This document shows, piece after piece, positions 1 through 7,762 of a DNA stretch of 20,226 nucleotides (positions are counted from its first letter, which is position 1; each line of letters opens with the position of its first letter). The DNA lies in NCBI GenBank assembly GCA_902797565.1, contig CADBTO010000172.1:1-20226 (forward strand). Reading direction: 5' to 3'. Source of the DNA: an uncultured Lachnospiraceae bacterium. GTDB lineage: Bacteria > Bacillota > Clostridia > Lachnospirales > Lachnospiraceae. A program made the translations under genes and the position numbers. Under the pieces are notes generated by a model. The model had not been told where the DNA came from and did not search any database. It saw only the letters and a program-made list of their open reading frames with translations.

Positions 1-828
1 CGCGGCCTGGCGCACCCGGTTGTACTCTGTCTGCAGCTTGTTCAAAAGTTCCTGCGCGTTCCGGTTTGCAGAATCCATCGCAGTCATCCGGGCATTCTGT
101 TCCACAGTAAAGCTATCCACCAGCGCCCCGTATATAAATCCCGCAATATAACTCGGCATGATCCGTTCCAGCACCTCCTTGACAGAAGGCTCAAAACGGT
201 AATTGATATCCGTAAAGTCCCGTTTCTCTTCCGGGGTCATAAACTCCTTCCGCTCAAATGGCAAGAGCTTGCGCATAATCACTTCGGTATTCAGCTCATT
301 TTTCATATCGCTGTATATGACACGGATTTCATCCACCAGCCCTTCATCGTACTGGTGCAGAAGGATGGCACAAATCTCACGGGCCCTCCGGAAAATCGGG
401 TTCTGCGCTGTATAAAGGAACGAATGTTCGATTTCCACATTCCGGTGCTGGAAATAACGCCGGCCGTATTCCCCCACCACATACAGCTTCACCTTTTTAT
501 GCTTCCGCATTTCCTGCTCTGCCCGCCGGATCACATTCATGTTATAGGCTCCGGCAAGGCCCTTATCCGCAGTAATCACCAGATACGCATAGGTTTCTGC
601 ACTCTTCCGCCCGGTTTCCGGATAAAAATACTGCGAGTCCACGCCTTCCCGGCTCTGGAAGATCCGCTTGATCTCCTGGTCCAGCTGCTTGAAAAAAGGC
701 CGCGTCCGTTCCAGTTCCTGCTTCGCCTTTTTCATCTTTGTGGAAGAGATCAGGTACATGGCGTTCGTTATTTTCTGCGTATCAGCAACACTGCTGATAC
801 GGGTTTTTATCTCTTTTGTATTCGCCAT
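1..828 (-). CDS. atpG: F1Fo ATP synthase gamma subunit (3' end beyond window)
   Basis: Gamma is the rotating central-stalk subunit that couples the c-ring to catalysis in the alpha3beta3 head. My own translation from the ATG at 828 is open through 276 codons to the first base of the window, so only the last few residues should be missing. The N-terminus has the family pattern: MANTKEIKTRISSVADTQKI, then a TNAMYLISSTKMKKAK stretch matching the usual ITKAMxMVAxxKMRRA coiled coil. A central ITADKGLAGAYN segment matches the conserved gamma core, and the visible end (RMTAMDSANRNAQEL) matches the C-terminal helix. It starts 11 bases after the alpha stop; a GGAG sits inside the end of alpha. Beta and epsilon genes are expected just outside the window (inferred). 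Confidence 0.95.
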   Translation of the reverse strand, partial: MANTKEIKTRISSVADTQKITNAMYLISSTKMKKAKQELERTRPFFKQLDQEIKRIFQSREGVDSQYFYPETGRKSAETYAYLVITADKGLAGAYNMNVIRRAEQEMRKHKKVKLYVVGEYGRRYFQHRNVEIEHSFLYTAQNPIFRRAREICAILLHQYDEGLVDEIRVIYSDMKNELNTEVIMRKLLPFERKEFMTPEEKRDFTDINYRFEPSVKEVLERIMPSYIAGFIYGALVDSFTVEQNARMTAMDSANRNAQELLNKLQTEYNRVRQAA

Positions 829-839
829 ATGCTATGCCC

Positions 840-2618
840 CTACTCCGTACTTTTGATCCCATGCTCCTTCTCATAGGTTTCCAGAAACGCCTTCGACCAT
901 GTCACAATCCGGTTCCTGTCCTCATCCAGCAGTTCCCCGGTCTCATCAACCCTCTGGCAAAGGCTCTCATACTTCTTCTCAATATAAGATAAAAGTTCCA
1001 GCCGGAATGCCGGGATATCTTCCAACGGGATATCCTGCAGAATATGTTCGGTCGCCGCGACAAGCAGAATCACCTGCTGATGAAGTGACCATGGCCTGGC
1101 CTGCGGCTGCCGGAGAAGCCGCATCAGCCCCTGGCCATAAACCAGCCGCCGTTTTGTGACATCGTCCAGATCGTTTGAAAACTTCGTGAAAACCTCCATC
1201 TCCCGATACTGTGCAAGAGACAGGCGCAGATTGCCGCATGCTTTCTTCATCGCTTTCCTTTGCGCTGCCCCACCGACACGGGACACAGACAGGCCGACAT
1301 TTACAGCAGGACGCTGCCCGGAGAAGAACAGTCCGCTCTCCAGGAAAATCTGGCCATCCGTGATGGAAATGATGTTCGTCGGGATATATGCCGACACATC
1401 CCCACCCTGCGTTTCCACGATGGGCAGAGCCGTCATGCTCCCGCCGCCCCGTGCATCCGAAAGATGGGCAGACCGCTCCAAAAGCCGTGAATGCAGATAG
1501 AACACGTCACCCGGATATGCCTCGCGGCCCGGAGAACGCTCCAGCAGAAGCGAAAGTGCCCGATAGGCAATCGCGTGCTTGGAAAGGTCATCGTATATAA
1601 TCAGGACATCCTTCCCCTTGTTCATAAAATACTCGCCAAGGGAAGTCCCCGCATAGGGCGCAATATATTGGATGGATGCTGCTTCACTGGCAGACGCACT
1701 GACCACGATACAATGATCCATAGCTCCTGCCTTCTTCAGTGAACTCACCAGCTGTGCAATACTGCCCGCCCTCTGGCCAATGGCAACATAAATACAGATC
1801 ACACCGGTATCTTTCTGATTCAGGATCGTGTCAATCGCAATCGCTGTTTTCCCGGTCTGCCGGTCTCCAATGATCAGCTCCCGCTGGCCGCGGCCAATCG
1901 GAAACATTGAGTCAATGGTCAGAATCCCCGTCTGCATCGGTGTATCCACCGCCTGACGGTCTATGATACCGGGTGCTGGAGACTCAATCGCACGGTAGTC
2001 ATCTGCCGTAATGGGATCGCCACCATCAATCGGCTCCCCAAGTGCATTGACAACACGCCCCAGGAAGCCCTCTCCTACAGGGATTCCTGCGGTCCGTTTT
2101 GTCCTGCGCACGGTGCTTCCTTCCATGACCTCCTGCTCATCCCCAAACAGAATGATCCCGGTGCTGTCCGGCCGAAGATCCTGAACCATACCGGTAATCC
2201 CGGTTTCAAACAGTACGATCTCTCCATAGGCCACATTTTCGAGCCCCGCTGCACGCGCAATCCCGTCCCCGACGGACAGAACCACGCCTTCCTCTTCCGC
2301 AATGACGCCCGTGACCCACTCATCCAGAGATGTACGGAACAGTGTGATAATGTCCCTGCCATCATCCGGCCGCGATACAGCAACTTCGCTCAGCATATTT
2401 TTCAGCTGCGCGAACCGTCCTTCCCGGGTCCAGTCGTAGGCATCGCTCCCTGCCACGAGTTTGAACCCTGACGGAATGCTTGCATCCCGCACCCAAACCA
2501 GCTGATAGTCTTCCTCGTACTTTTTCTTTAAGAAACGCTCAAACCGTTCTTTTTGCGCGGAATCCGGCTCGACATTGGAATACAGGAATGCCTGGGTTGC
2601 TTTTAATTCAGACGCCAT
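840..2618 (-). CDS. atpA: F1 ATP synthase alpha subunit with N-terminal delta-like domain (delta-C/alpha fusion)
   Basis: Non-catalytic nucleotide-binding subunit of the F1 head, here 592 residues against about 500-515 usually. Residues from about 95 on are a normal alpha: Walker A GDRQTGKT (251-258), SPGREAYPGDVFYLHSRLLE (362-381), and SVSRVGG with the arginine finger R447. Residues 1-80 are not normal alpha. They read like the C-terminal half of subunit delta: an A-x-x-A-x-L-x-S start, FLKKKYEEDYQLVWV (29-43), DASIPSGFKLVAGSDAYDWT (45-64), then GRFAQLKNML (67-76), paralleling delta's LEKKxGKKVxL...DPSLIGG...IGD..IDGSV..RLxxL. The start is the ATG at 2618, preceded by AAAGGAG; an ATG 24 bases upstream has a poorer context. 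It overlaps the end of atpF by 11 bases, leaving no room for a separate atpH. The fusion reading is by eye, not by profile search. Confidence 0.93.
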   Translation of the reverse strand: MASELKATQAFLYSNVEPDSAQKERFERFLKKKYEEDYQLVWVRDASIPSGFKLVAGSDAYDWTREGRFAQLKNMLSEVAVSRPDDGRDIITLFRTSLDEWVTGVIAEEEGVVLSVGDGIARAAGLENVAYGEIVLFETGITGMVQDLRPDSTGIILFGDEQEVMEGSTVRRTKRTAGIPVGEGFLGRVVNALGEPIDGGDPITADDYRAIESPAPGIIDRQAVDTPMQTGILTIDSMFPIGRGQRELIIGDRQTGKTAIAIDTILNQKDTGVICIYVAIGQRAGSIAQLVSSLKKAGAMDHCIVVSASASEAASIQYIAPYAGTSLGEYFMNKGKDVLIIYDDLSKHAIAYRALSLLLERSPGREAYPGDVFYLHSRLLERSAHLSDARGGGSMTALPIVETQGGDVSAYIPTNIISITDGQIFLESGLFFSGQRPAVNVGLSVSRVGGAAQRKAMKKACGNLRLSLAQYREMEVFTKFSNDLDDVTKRRLVYGQGLMRLLRQPQARPWSLHQQVILLVAATEHILQDIPLEDIPAFRLELLSYIEKKYESLCQRVDETGELLDEDRNRIVTWSKAFLETYEKEHGIKSTE

Positions 2619-3099
2619 GTTCCACACTCCTTTCCGCCTCACCTAAGAACGCGTCAAAGAGTTCCGACGTAGTTTCCTCCAACATCATCTTCCTGGCCGC
2701 CTCTTCGATCAATTCGGAAATATCTCCGCGTGCACTGTCGATGATCCGTGCCTTTTGTTCGGTTGCCTCCTGTTTTGCCCGGGAAATGATGTTTTTCGCT
2801 TCCGTTTCCGCAGCAAGTTTCTGCTCACGCTTTGCCCGCGCCAGCTCACCCTCTGCCTCCTTCTGCCTCTCCCGGATCTCCTCGTCTACCTTCGCAAGCC
2901 TCGCGGCATATTCTTCCTTCTGCTCCCTGGCTTCTTCCAGCTGCTTTCCTGTTTCCTCTTCCCGGTTTTTATAATAATCCTCCCGGGTTTTCATGAAATT
3001 CTTCACTGGAGCATAAAGCAGATAGTACAGGCCGCCAAACAGGATGATTACATTGAAAAGATGGAGAAAAATTTGCGTAAAATCTATACCTAACGGCAT
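2608..3099 (-). CDS. atpF: F1Fo ATP synthase subunit b
   Basis: Membrane-anchored peripheral stator stalk subunit, 163 residues, about the usual length. One hydrophobic segment near residues 8-29 (FLHLFNVIILFGGLYYLLYA) is followed by PVKNFMKTRE, the usual membrane-proximal motif. A long charged, alanine/glutamate/lysine-rich coiled coil (about 35-140) follows, including an AETEAKNIISRAKQEA stretch typical of b. It starts at an ATG with AAAGGAGAGG upstream. In ordinary bacteria the C-terminus binds delta; here the next gene downstream is the alpha fusion, overlapping by 11 bases, so the partner is probably the delta-like domain on alpha (inferred). Confidence 0.95.
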   Translation of the reverse strand: MPLGIDFTQIFLHLFNVIILFGGLYYLLYAPVKNFMKTREDYYKNREEETGKQLEEAREQKEEYAARLAKVDEEIRERQKEAEGELARAKREQKLAAETEAKNIISRAKQEATEQKARIIDSARGDISELIEEAARKMMLEETTSELFDAFLGEAERSVEHGV

Positions 3100-3152
3100 A
3101 ATCCTCTCCTTTCAGATTTTCCAGTCCCTGATACTTACCATACTGCCTGCCG

Positions 3153-3524
3153 CTACATGACGAAGATAATGAGGATTGCCACAATCAACGCATAGATGAC
3201 GACGGTCTCAATAAACACAAGCCCCAGCATAAGCACTGTACGGATCTTGTCTGCTGCCTCCGGCTGACGTGCCGTTCCTTCGCTTGACTTTGCAATCGCA
3301 AGGCCCATGCCGATCCCTCCGCCAAGCGCTGCAAGGCCAACCACAACGCCTGCGCCGATCGCCTTCGTCCCGGTTGCTGCTGCCTGCGCCGATTCAATTG
3401 ACACAGCTGCCACGTCCCCATCTGCTGCCTGCGCCTGTCCCATACCAAAGAACAGCGCCGCCGTAAGAACCAGAATGATCGCCGCCAACACAAACGGGAT
3501 CGTTTTTATCCTGTTATTCAACAT
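3153..3524 (-). CDS. atpE: F1Fo ATP synthase subunit c with N-terminal leader
   Basis: Proteolipid of the rotor ring, 123 residues against the usual 70-90. Two membrane hairpin helices lie at about 54-78 and 93-122, joined by the polar loop ARQPEA (85-90). The ion-carrying carboxylate is E106 in VFIETVVIY. Before the hairpin there are about 50 extra residues: a basic start (MLNNRIK), a hydrophobic core (9-27) and GMGQAQAAD, which looks like a signal peptide with possible cleavage after residue 33, then a polar linker. At the site of the Na+ ligand Q32 of Ilyobacter c this protein has M73, although T107 and Y111 match Na+-type positions. The start chosen is the ATG at 3524 because AAGGAGGC lies 6-7 bases upstream; an ATG 30 bases earlier lacks such a site. 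Confidence 0.94.
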   Translation of the reverse strand: MLNNRIKTIPFVLAAIILVLTAALFFGMGQAQAADGDVAAVSIESAQAAATGTKAIGAGVVVGLAALGGGIGMGLAIAKSSEGTARQPEAADKIRTVLMLGLVFIETVVIYALIVAILIIFVM

Positions 3525-3560
3525 TCTATTGCCTCCTTCATTATCATTTAACAAACAAAA

Positions 3561-4361
3561 CTACTCCATTGGTTCCGTCACTTCACCATAGTAAACCGAT
3601 GTCAACATCGTCAGGACATACGCCTGGATGATTGCATGCAGGACCGTAAACAAGACGCCGACGACAACTGGCAAAATGAAGCTGAGCGTAATGTAATAGT
3701 ATACTAATTCTGTAGTCAGCATACCGGAGAGCAGTGCCCCGAAGAGTCGGAAACTCATGGATACGGGCAGTGAAAACTCCTTGAGCGTTGCTCCAACACC
3801 GCGCATATGGTTCGATGTGATTCCGCCGAACAATATAAACAGGTAGGAAAAACATCCCATCGCGATCGCGCCGTTAATGTTCGCAAGGGGCGCAGGCAGC
3901 GAAATAGAATGCCCTTCCGTCGTCAGCCCCTGGAACCCGAACAGCTCGAACATCGTCCCAACGAAGATATAGGAACCCGCCGCAAAGATATAGGCACCAA
4001 GCGCACGATTCCTGTGCGGGCTGTTCGATTTCGCCAACCCGTCAAACAAGCCAACCCACTCTTCCAGCAGGAGCTGCAGCTTCCCCGGAACAATCTGGAA
4101 CCGCGGGATCACAAAAATCCGCAGCAATGCTGCAAAGACCAGTAAGCCCCCCGTCACCAGAAAACCGGCATACAAAGACGGATCTACGTCTAATCCGAAG
4201 ATGCGGATTTTGTTCGAGTCATGCAAAACCGCGTCCCGCATCGCCTCCTTGATCGTCTCATGCTTCACAGAATGCGGAAGTGTCAGGACGATCAGCACCA
4301 GCATCACGATCAAAGCCACAATACAGACCGTCAAAAACCTCGTTCTTTTTTTTGCTTCCAA
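3561..4361 (-). CDS. atpB: F1Fo ATP synthase subunit a
   Basis: Stator membrane subunit forming the ion half-channels next to the c-ring; 266 residues, a normal length. There are several hydrophobic segments. The essential arginine is R205 in LPVSMSFRLFGALLSG (198-213), and the last helices carry LHAIIQAYVLTMLTSVYYGE (241-260), matching the conserved QAxVFxxLTxxY motif. The usual RLFGNMxAGE is altered: the Asn is A209 and the position equivalent to E. coli E219 is M214. The start is a TTG at 4361 preceded by AGGAGGTGA; no in-frame ATG fits. It is the first gene of the operon, and no atpI-like gene precedes it. Confidence 0.95.
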   Translation of the reverse strand: MEAKKRTRFLTVCIVALIVMLVLIVLTLPHSVKHETIKEAMRDAVLHDSNKIRIFGLDVDPSLYAGFLVTGGLLVFAALLRIFVIPRFQIVPGKLQLLLEEWVGLFDGLAKSNSPHRNRALGAYIFAAGSYIFVGTMFELFGFQGLTTEGHSISLPAPLANINGAIAMGCFSYLFILFGGITSNHMRGVGATLKEFSLPVSMSFRLFGALLSGMLTTELVYYYITLSFILPVVVGVLFTVLHAIIQAYVLTMLTSVYYGEVTEPME

Positions 4362-4454
4362 ATGATTCTCACCTCCTTTCTAAGTATTGCATCCTTCCCG
4401 ATGCACCATTTTGTTATTCTGCGCACCAGTTTTTCAACAAACGCGTACTTTGTT

Positions 4455-4483
4455 ACCATACGCCTTTTGGTCAAAGCTGTCAA
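4455..4483 (-). promoter_or_regulatory. Sigma-A-type promoter of the ATP synthase operon
   Basis: On the minus strand a -35 TTGACA (4478-4483) lies exactly 17 bases from a -10 TATGGT (4455-4460). Transcription would start near 4448 and give a leader of about 87 bases before the atpB TTG. An inverted repeat AACAAA-7-TTTGTT (4436-4454) covers the likely start site, and TTCTTTAAGAA (4488-4498), palindromic around a central T, sits just upstream of the -35. Either could be an operator, but nothing identifies a regulator. Confidence 0.75.
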
Positions 4484-4498
4484 GCGATTCTTTAAGAA

Positions 4499-4521
4499 AT
4501 CCGAAAAATCCGAAAAATCCG
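4499..4521. repeat. Short 9-bp tandem repeat upstream of the atp promoter
   Basis: Nearly three copies of a 9-base unit (TCCGAAAAA on the plus strand; TTTTTCGGA on the minus) lie between the stop of the upstream ATPase gene and the -35 of the atp promoter. On the minus strand this supplies phased T-tracts that could act as an UP-like or bent element. It lacks a stem, so I do not call it a terminator. Confidence 0.5.
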
Positions 4522-4525
4522 TTTT

Positions 4526-5542
4526 CTAATCCTGGCAGGGTTCCCCGTATTCCCCCTCCAAACCAGACGCCAGGATCTTTCCCAGCTTCTCCGGCAATGC
4601 AGCAGCGATCTGCGCGCAGATCCGCCCCTGCAAAAAAACCGGATTCAGCTTCACCTTGGAATATCTCATATATGTTCCCGCTGTCTTCTCTGTCAACAAA
4701 CGCGTGAAATACCGCTCCCAGCTAAAATTCTCGCAGCTCTCAATGTAATCCGACGGATTTTCCAAAATACTTGCCACTTCCGTATCTCGTAAAACTCCCG
4801 CCGAAAGAATCAGCCATTCAAAAGATTCCGGCAGATACAACTGGATCTGTGGCCTCCGAAGCAGAATCTGGTACACCTTCTCCATCTGCGATCCAAACGC
4901 AGCACCATCCGCAATGACAGTCACACTTTCTTTCGAACCCACATTCTCCAGGAAACCAAAAATATTTGACGCGCCTTGTGCGGAAATACATGGGATCTGC
5001 TTCGTATCGGACAACCCGGAGAAAAAATCATATCCCGCATTCGAATCCTCTACAAGCATTCGATCAATCCTGTCCGCTTCCGGAACTGTATAATCCCGAT
5101 ATATGCGAACCATATGATGGTACACTGGTTCCTGATAAGCATATTTTCCAGAACTATGAATCCCATATATTTCTGTCACACTGTACGGCAGATTAACCAG
5201 ACTCTCTCTCGTCACAATGACATAATAATGCTCCGTCCCCCGTATGGCTTTTGCAAACTCCTCGGATGTGACAAACCTGTTTCCTTCATCAATAAATACC
5301 AGGCCCTTTCGAATCCCCTGCAGCTGTTCCTTCCATGTATTTCCTGCAATCACATAACATGGACAGCTGCAGTGCAGACTGATACCCGTATCTGTCCCAT
5401 TCAGGTTGTACTCCCGAATCAAATCAACCAGCGTCGTCTTTCCGGTGGCACTATCTCCTTTCAAAATTGTAATATTCCTTGAAAAAGCCATCTCATATTT
5501 CAGATGAGTCGACTGTACCGTCAAAAACACCGTTCCTCGCAT
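4526..5542 (-). CDS. P-loop ATPase with possible TOPRIM-like C-terminal half, function unknown
   Basis: A 338-residue soluble protein. Walker A is GDSATGKTT (29-37) and Walker B is LVFIDE (81-86), so it should bind and hydrolyse ATP. In the second half, LVEDSNAGYDFF (163-174, with E165) and VTVIADGAAFGSQ (207-219, with D212) resemble the spaced acidic motifs of TOPRIM-type nuclease domains as in OLD-like ATPases; this is a guess by eye. The ATG at 5542 overlaps the stop of the DUF4869 gene by one base (TGATG), implying translational coupling and a shared function. Related proteins are, from memory, sometimes labelled 'translation initiation factor 2', which nothing here supports. The role is unknown; a DNA-handling or defence job is possible. 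Confidence 0.8.
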   Translation of the reverse strand: MRGTVFLTVQSTHLKYEMAFSRNITILKGDSATGKTTLVDLIREYNLNGTDTGISLHCSCPCYVIAGNTWKEQLQGIRKGLVFIDEGNRFVTSEEFAKAIRGTEHYYVIVTRESLVNLPYSVTEIYGIHSSGKYAYQEPVYHHMVRIYRDYTVPEADRIDRMLVEDSNAGYDFFSGLSDTKQIPCISAQGASNIFGFLENVGSKESVTVIADGAAFGSQMEKVYQILLRRPQIQLYLPESFEWLILSAGVLRDTEVASILENPSDYIESCENFSWERYFTRLLTEKTAGTYMRYSKVKLNPVFLQGRICAQIAAALPEKLGKILASGLEGEYGEPCQD

Positions 5543-5979
5543 CAGACATACCTCCCTGCCACCGAAAGGACCTGATCCATATTATGAACCTGTTCACCAG
5601 TGTTCATAACCAGTGCCTCAAATGGCTCCGGTCCAAAATCCATCAGATGGCGAAGATTGACCGTCACGTCTTTTTTTTCTCCGATACGAAGCAGCCATTT
5701 TGCACAGTTGTCCCCGCAATTCGACGCATTAAAAACCTTCTCCGGCACTTTATCAATCAAGATCAATGTTTTTAATCCACCAGACAGTGTCACAGGTGCA
5801 ATCACCCCCAGCACAGGGCTGTCAATCGCCCCGTTCCCAAGAACAACAGATTTGTCTACGTCCTTCACCATCTGGATGACATCCGGATCTTCAAACCATT
5901 TCGGCATATAGTTGAATTTGAAATACACTGCGGTATTGTGAATCACATCTTCCATATCTCCGTAGTAGATTTTCAGCAT
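5542..5979 (-). CDS. DUF4869-type protein, function unknown
   Basis: A 145-residue protein without signal peptide or membrane segment. It begins MLKIYYGDME and carries two cysteines spaced CGDNC (88-92), followed by KWLLRIGEKKDVTVNLRHLM (94-113) and a VMNTGEQVHNM ending (124-134), which I recognise as the DUF4869 family. GGGAGGAACGGT precedes the ATG. The gene begins 19 bases after the AAA/PD-(D/E)XK gene and its stop shares a base with the next ATG, placing it in the middle of a three-gene operon. The close coupling suggests it works with the P-loop ATPase, perhaps as a substrate or partner (inferred). Confidence 0.8.
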   Translation of the reverse strand: MLKIYYGDMEDVIHNTAVYFKFNYMPKWFEDPDVIQMVKDVDKSVVLGNGAIDSPVLGVIAPVTLSGGLKTLILIDKVPEKVFNASNCGDNCAKWLLRIGEKKDVTVNLRHLMDFGPEPFEALVMNTGEQVHNMDQVLSVAGRYV

Positions 5980-5998
5980 ACCGTTCCTCCCATTTTCC

Positions 5999-7669
5999 CT
6001 AAAACGACAGCTTTTTAACCAGGGCTTTTTTCTCGAAAAAAGATATTCCGTAGCACATCACAGATTCAAATCCGGGAAAGCCGCGCAGGTATTGTTTGTC
6101 CACAATCTGCTGTTTCCCGTCCAGCGCATCTTTCTGCATATCTTTTTCTTTTTTGGATTTCTTTGCTTCCAGAATCAGTCCCCTTTTTCTTCGTTTCTCT
6201 CTTACATCGATGTCTGACCGCCCCAGTCCATTTTCCTGATTGGATTTAACCGCATATCCCAGCCCGGAAATGATGCCTGTCAGGAAAGCATGATAATAGT
6301 TTTCATGGTAATCGTGGAAGCTTATCGTATCAAATAACAGATCGGTCATCCGCTTTGACGCGGTCTCTTCGTCCCCATTCCACAGGGCTTCCATCAGTTC
6401 TGTCTGTTTTGACCGGTCTAGTGTATCCTTAAAAAACCTGACAACAGTTTCCTCGAAGATATTTGATATTTCCACATTGGGGATGGCCAGTTCTACCGTA
6501 TCGCCCTCTGCATCAGGATCAACCTTCGTGATGTATCCGGTCATCAAAAGAACGCTCCAAAGATTCTCTTCAGACTCGTGCAAAGTGTCATACGTCAGTT
6601 CATCCGAAATCGTCTGCAGAATCGTGCCGCCATTGAGTAAAGTCTCGAACTTATCACTCACATCGAAATCCATTCTTTTTACAAAAGTCAGCAGAATCCC
6701 GTTGCTGCTCGTGTTTTTCCAGTAATTCTTCGGCTTCGCAGTTTTTCTTTTCAAAAGAGACTGTACATAGCTTACAACATCCCATGGACAATAAACAGGC
6801 GTGTTGCCGAAAACATAACCATCATACCAGTCACGGATAACTTCCCGTTTATCCATAAAGCCTGTATCCGTCAGAAGCTTGTCCACCTCGTCCCGGGTAA
6901 AGCCAAAGAATTCCGAGAAATCCTCATCCAGGACTGAATAGGACATAAAGTTATTCGTCCCAGTAAAGATGCTTTCTTTCGCGATTCTGAGGCATCCGGT
7001 AATCACGGCAAACTTCAGATATTCATTGATCTTCAGCGCGGCATCAAACATTCCACGAATCAAATCCAGCATTTTCTGATAGTACCTGTTTCTCTCCGTG
7101 TTCAGCTCACTTGCCTTTGCCAAAGGCACGTCATACTCATCAATCAGGAGGATAACCGGTTTCCCGTAATGCGCAGCCATCATACGCATGATCGTTTTGA
7201 GGGAGCCTTTAACATTGACCATAGAAGCTTCCTGATCCACCAGACTTTGAAAAATATTCTTATCAGCCAAATTAACTCGTTCGCTACCAAGCAGACACAT
7301 TTGTTTTTTGCACAAATCCGCCAGTTTCCCCTGCAGCATTCCATAGGCTTCCTCAAAGGAGAGCGCTTCCACACCTTTCAGCGTTACAAACAGCACGGGA
7401 TATTGATTCATCCATTCATCACAGAAGTCTTTATGCTCCATAATGTCCAGACCTTCAAACAGATCATGACTGTCGTCTTTTTGAATGCTGAAAAAATTAT
7501 CCATCATACTCATCATCAACGTCTTGCCAAACCGTCGGGGCCGGGTGAACAGCGTCACTTCGTTTGTCGTCTCTTCCACCAATTGATAAAGCAATTCCGT
7601 TTTATCTACATAATAAGCATGTTCTCTTCTAATCTCGTCAAAATACTCTTTTCCAACAGGGATTTTCAT
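5999..7669 (-). CDS. AAA-ATPase-like / PD-(D/E)XK nuclease-domain protein
   Basis: A 556-residue, two-domain protein of a family abundant in gut Firmicutes and Bacteroidetes (AAA-ATPase_like plus PDDEXK_9-type nuclease; names from memory). The N-terminus MKIPVGKEYFDEIRREHAYY and YVDKTELL are typical. A Walker-A-like RPRRFGKT (43-50, K49) and Walker B ILLIDEYD (173-180) follow, then a TGCLRIAKES segment (224-233). The C-terminal nuclease signature is GRSDIDV (483-489) with LILEAKKSK (498-506), giving candidate D486/D488, E501 and K503, so the catalytic residues look intact. AAAAGGAGG precedes the ATG, and it is the first gene after the promoter at 7734-7762. The cellular role is not established. 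Confidence 0.9.
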   Translation of the reverse strand: MKIPVGKEYFDEIRREHAYYVDKTELLYQLVEETTNEVTLFTRPRRFGKTLMMSMMDNFFSIQKDDSHDLFEGLDIMEHKDFCDEWMNQYPVLFVTLKGVEALSFEEAYGMLQGKLADLCKKQMCLLGSERVNLADKNIFQSLVDQEASMVNVKGSLKTIMRMMAAHYGKPVILLIDEYDVPLAKASELNTERNRYYQKMLDLIRGMFDAALKINEYLKFAVITGCLRIAKESIFTGTNNFMSYSVLDEDFSEFFGFTRDEVDKLLTDTGFMDKREVIRDWYDGYVFGNTPVYCPWDVVSYVQSLLKRKTAKPKNYWKNTSSNGILLTFVKRMDFDVSDKFETLLNGGTILQTISDELTYDTLHESEENLWSVLLMTGYITKVDPDAEGDTVELAIPNVEISNIFEETVVRFFKDTLDRSKQTELMEALWNGDEETASKRMTDLLFDTISFHDYHENYYHAFLTGIISGLGYAVKSNQENGLGRSDIDVREKRRKRGLILEAKKSKKEKDMQKDALDGKQQIVDKQYLRGFPGFESVMCYGISFFEKKALVKKLSF

Positions 7670-7733
7670 AAATCTGTTCGCCTCCTTTTGCAGGTATCAA
7701 AACCAAGCGGGCATACTCCATCCTTTTCAAGAT

Positions 7734-7762
7734 ATGATACCGCAAAAATCCTTTCCTTTCAA
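7734..7762 (-). promoter_or_regulatory. Promoter of the AAA/DUF4869/ATPase operon
   Basis: On the minus strand TTGAAA (7757-7762) is separated by 17 bases from TATCAT (7734-7739), a good sigma-A match. The start site would be near 7727, about 58 bases before the ATG at 7669, with AAAAGGAGG in the leader. No terminator was seen before the atp promoter, so some read-through into the ATP synthase operon is possible. Confidence 0.65.

Noticed and set aside
4499..4521. Possible terminator after the 338-residue ATPase gene
   Set aside because: T-tracts are present but there is no GC-rich stem before them.
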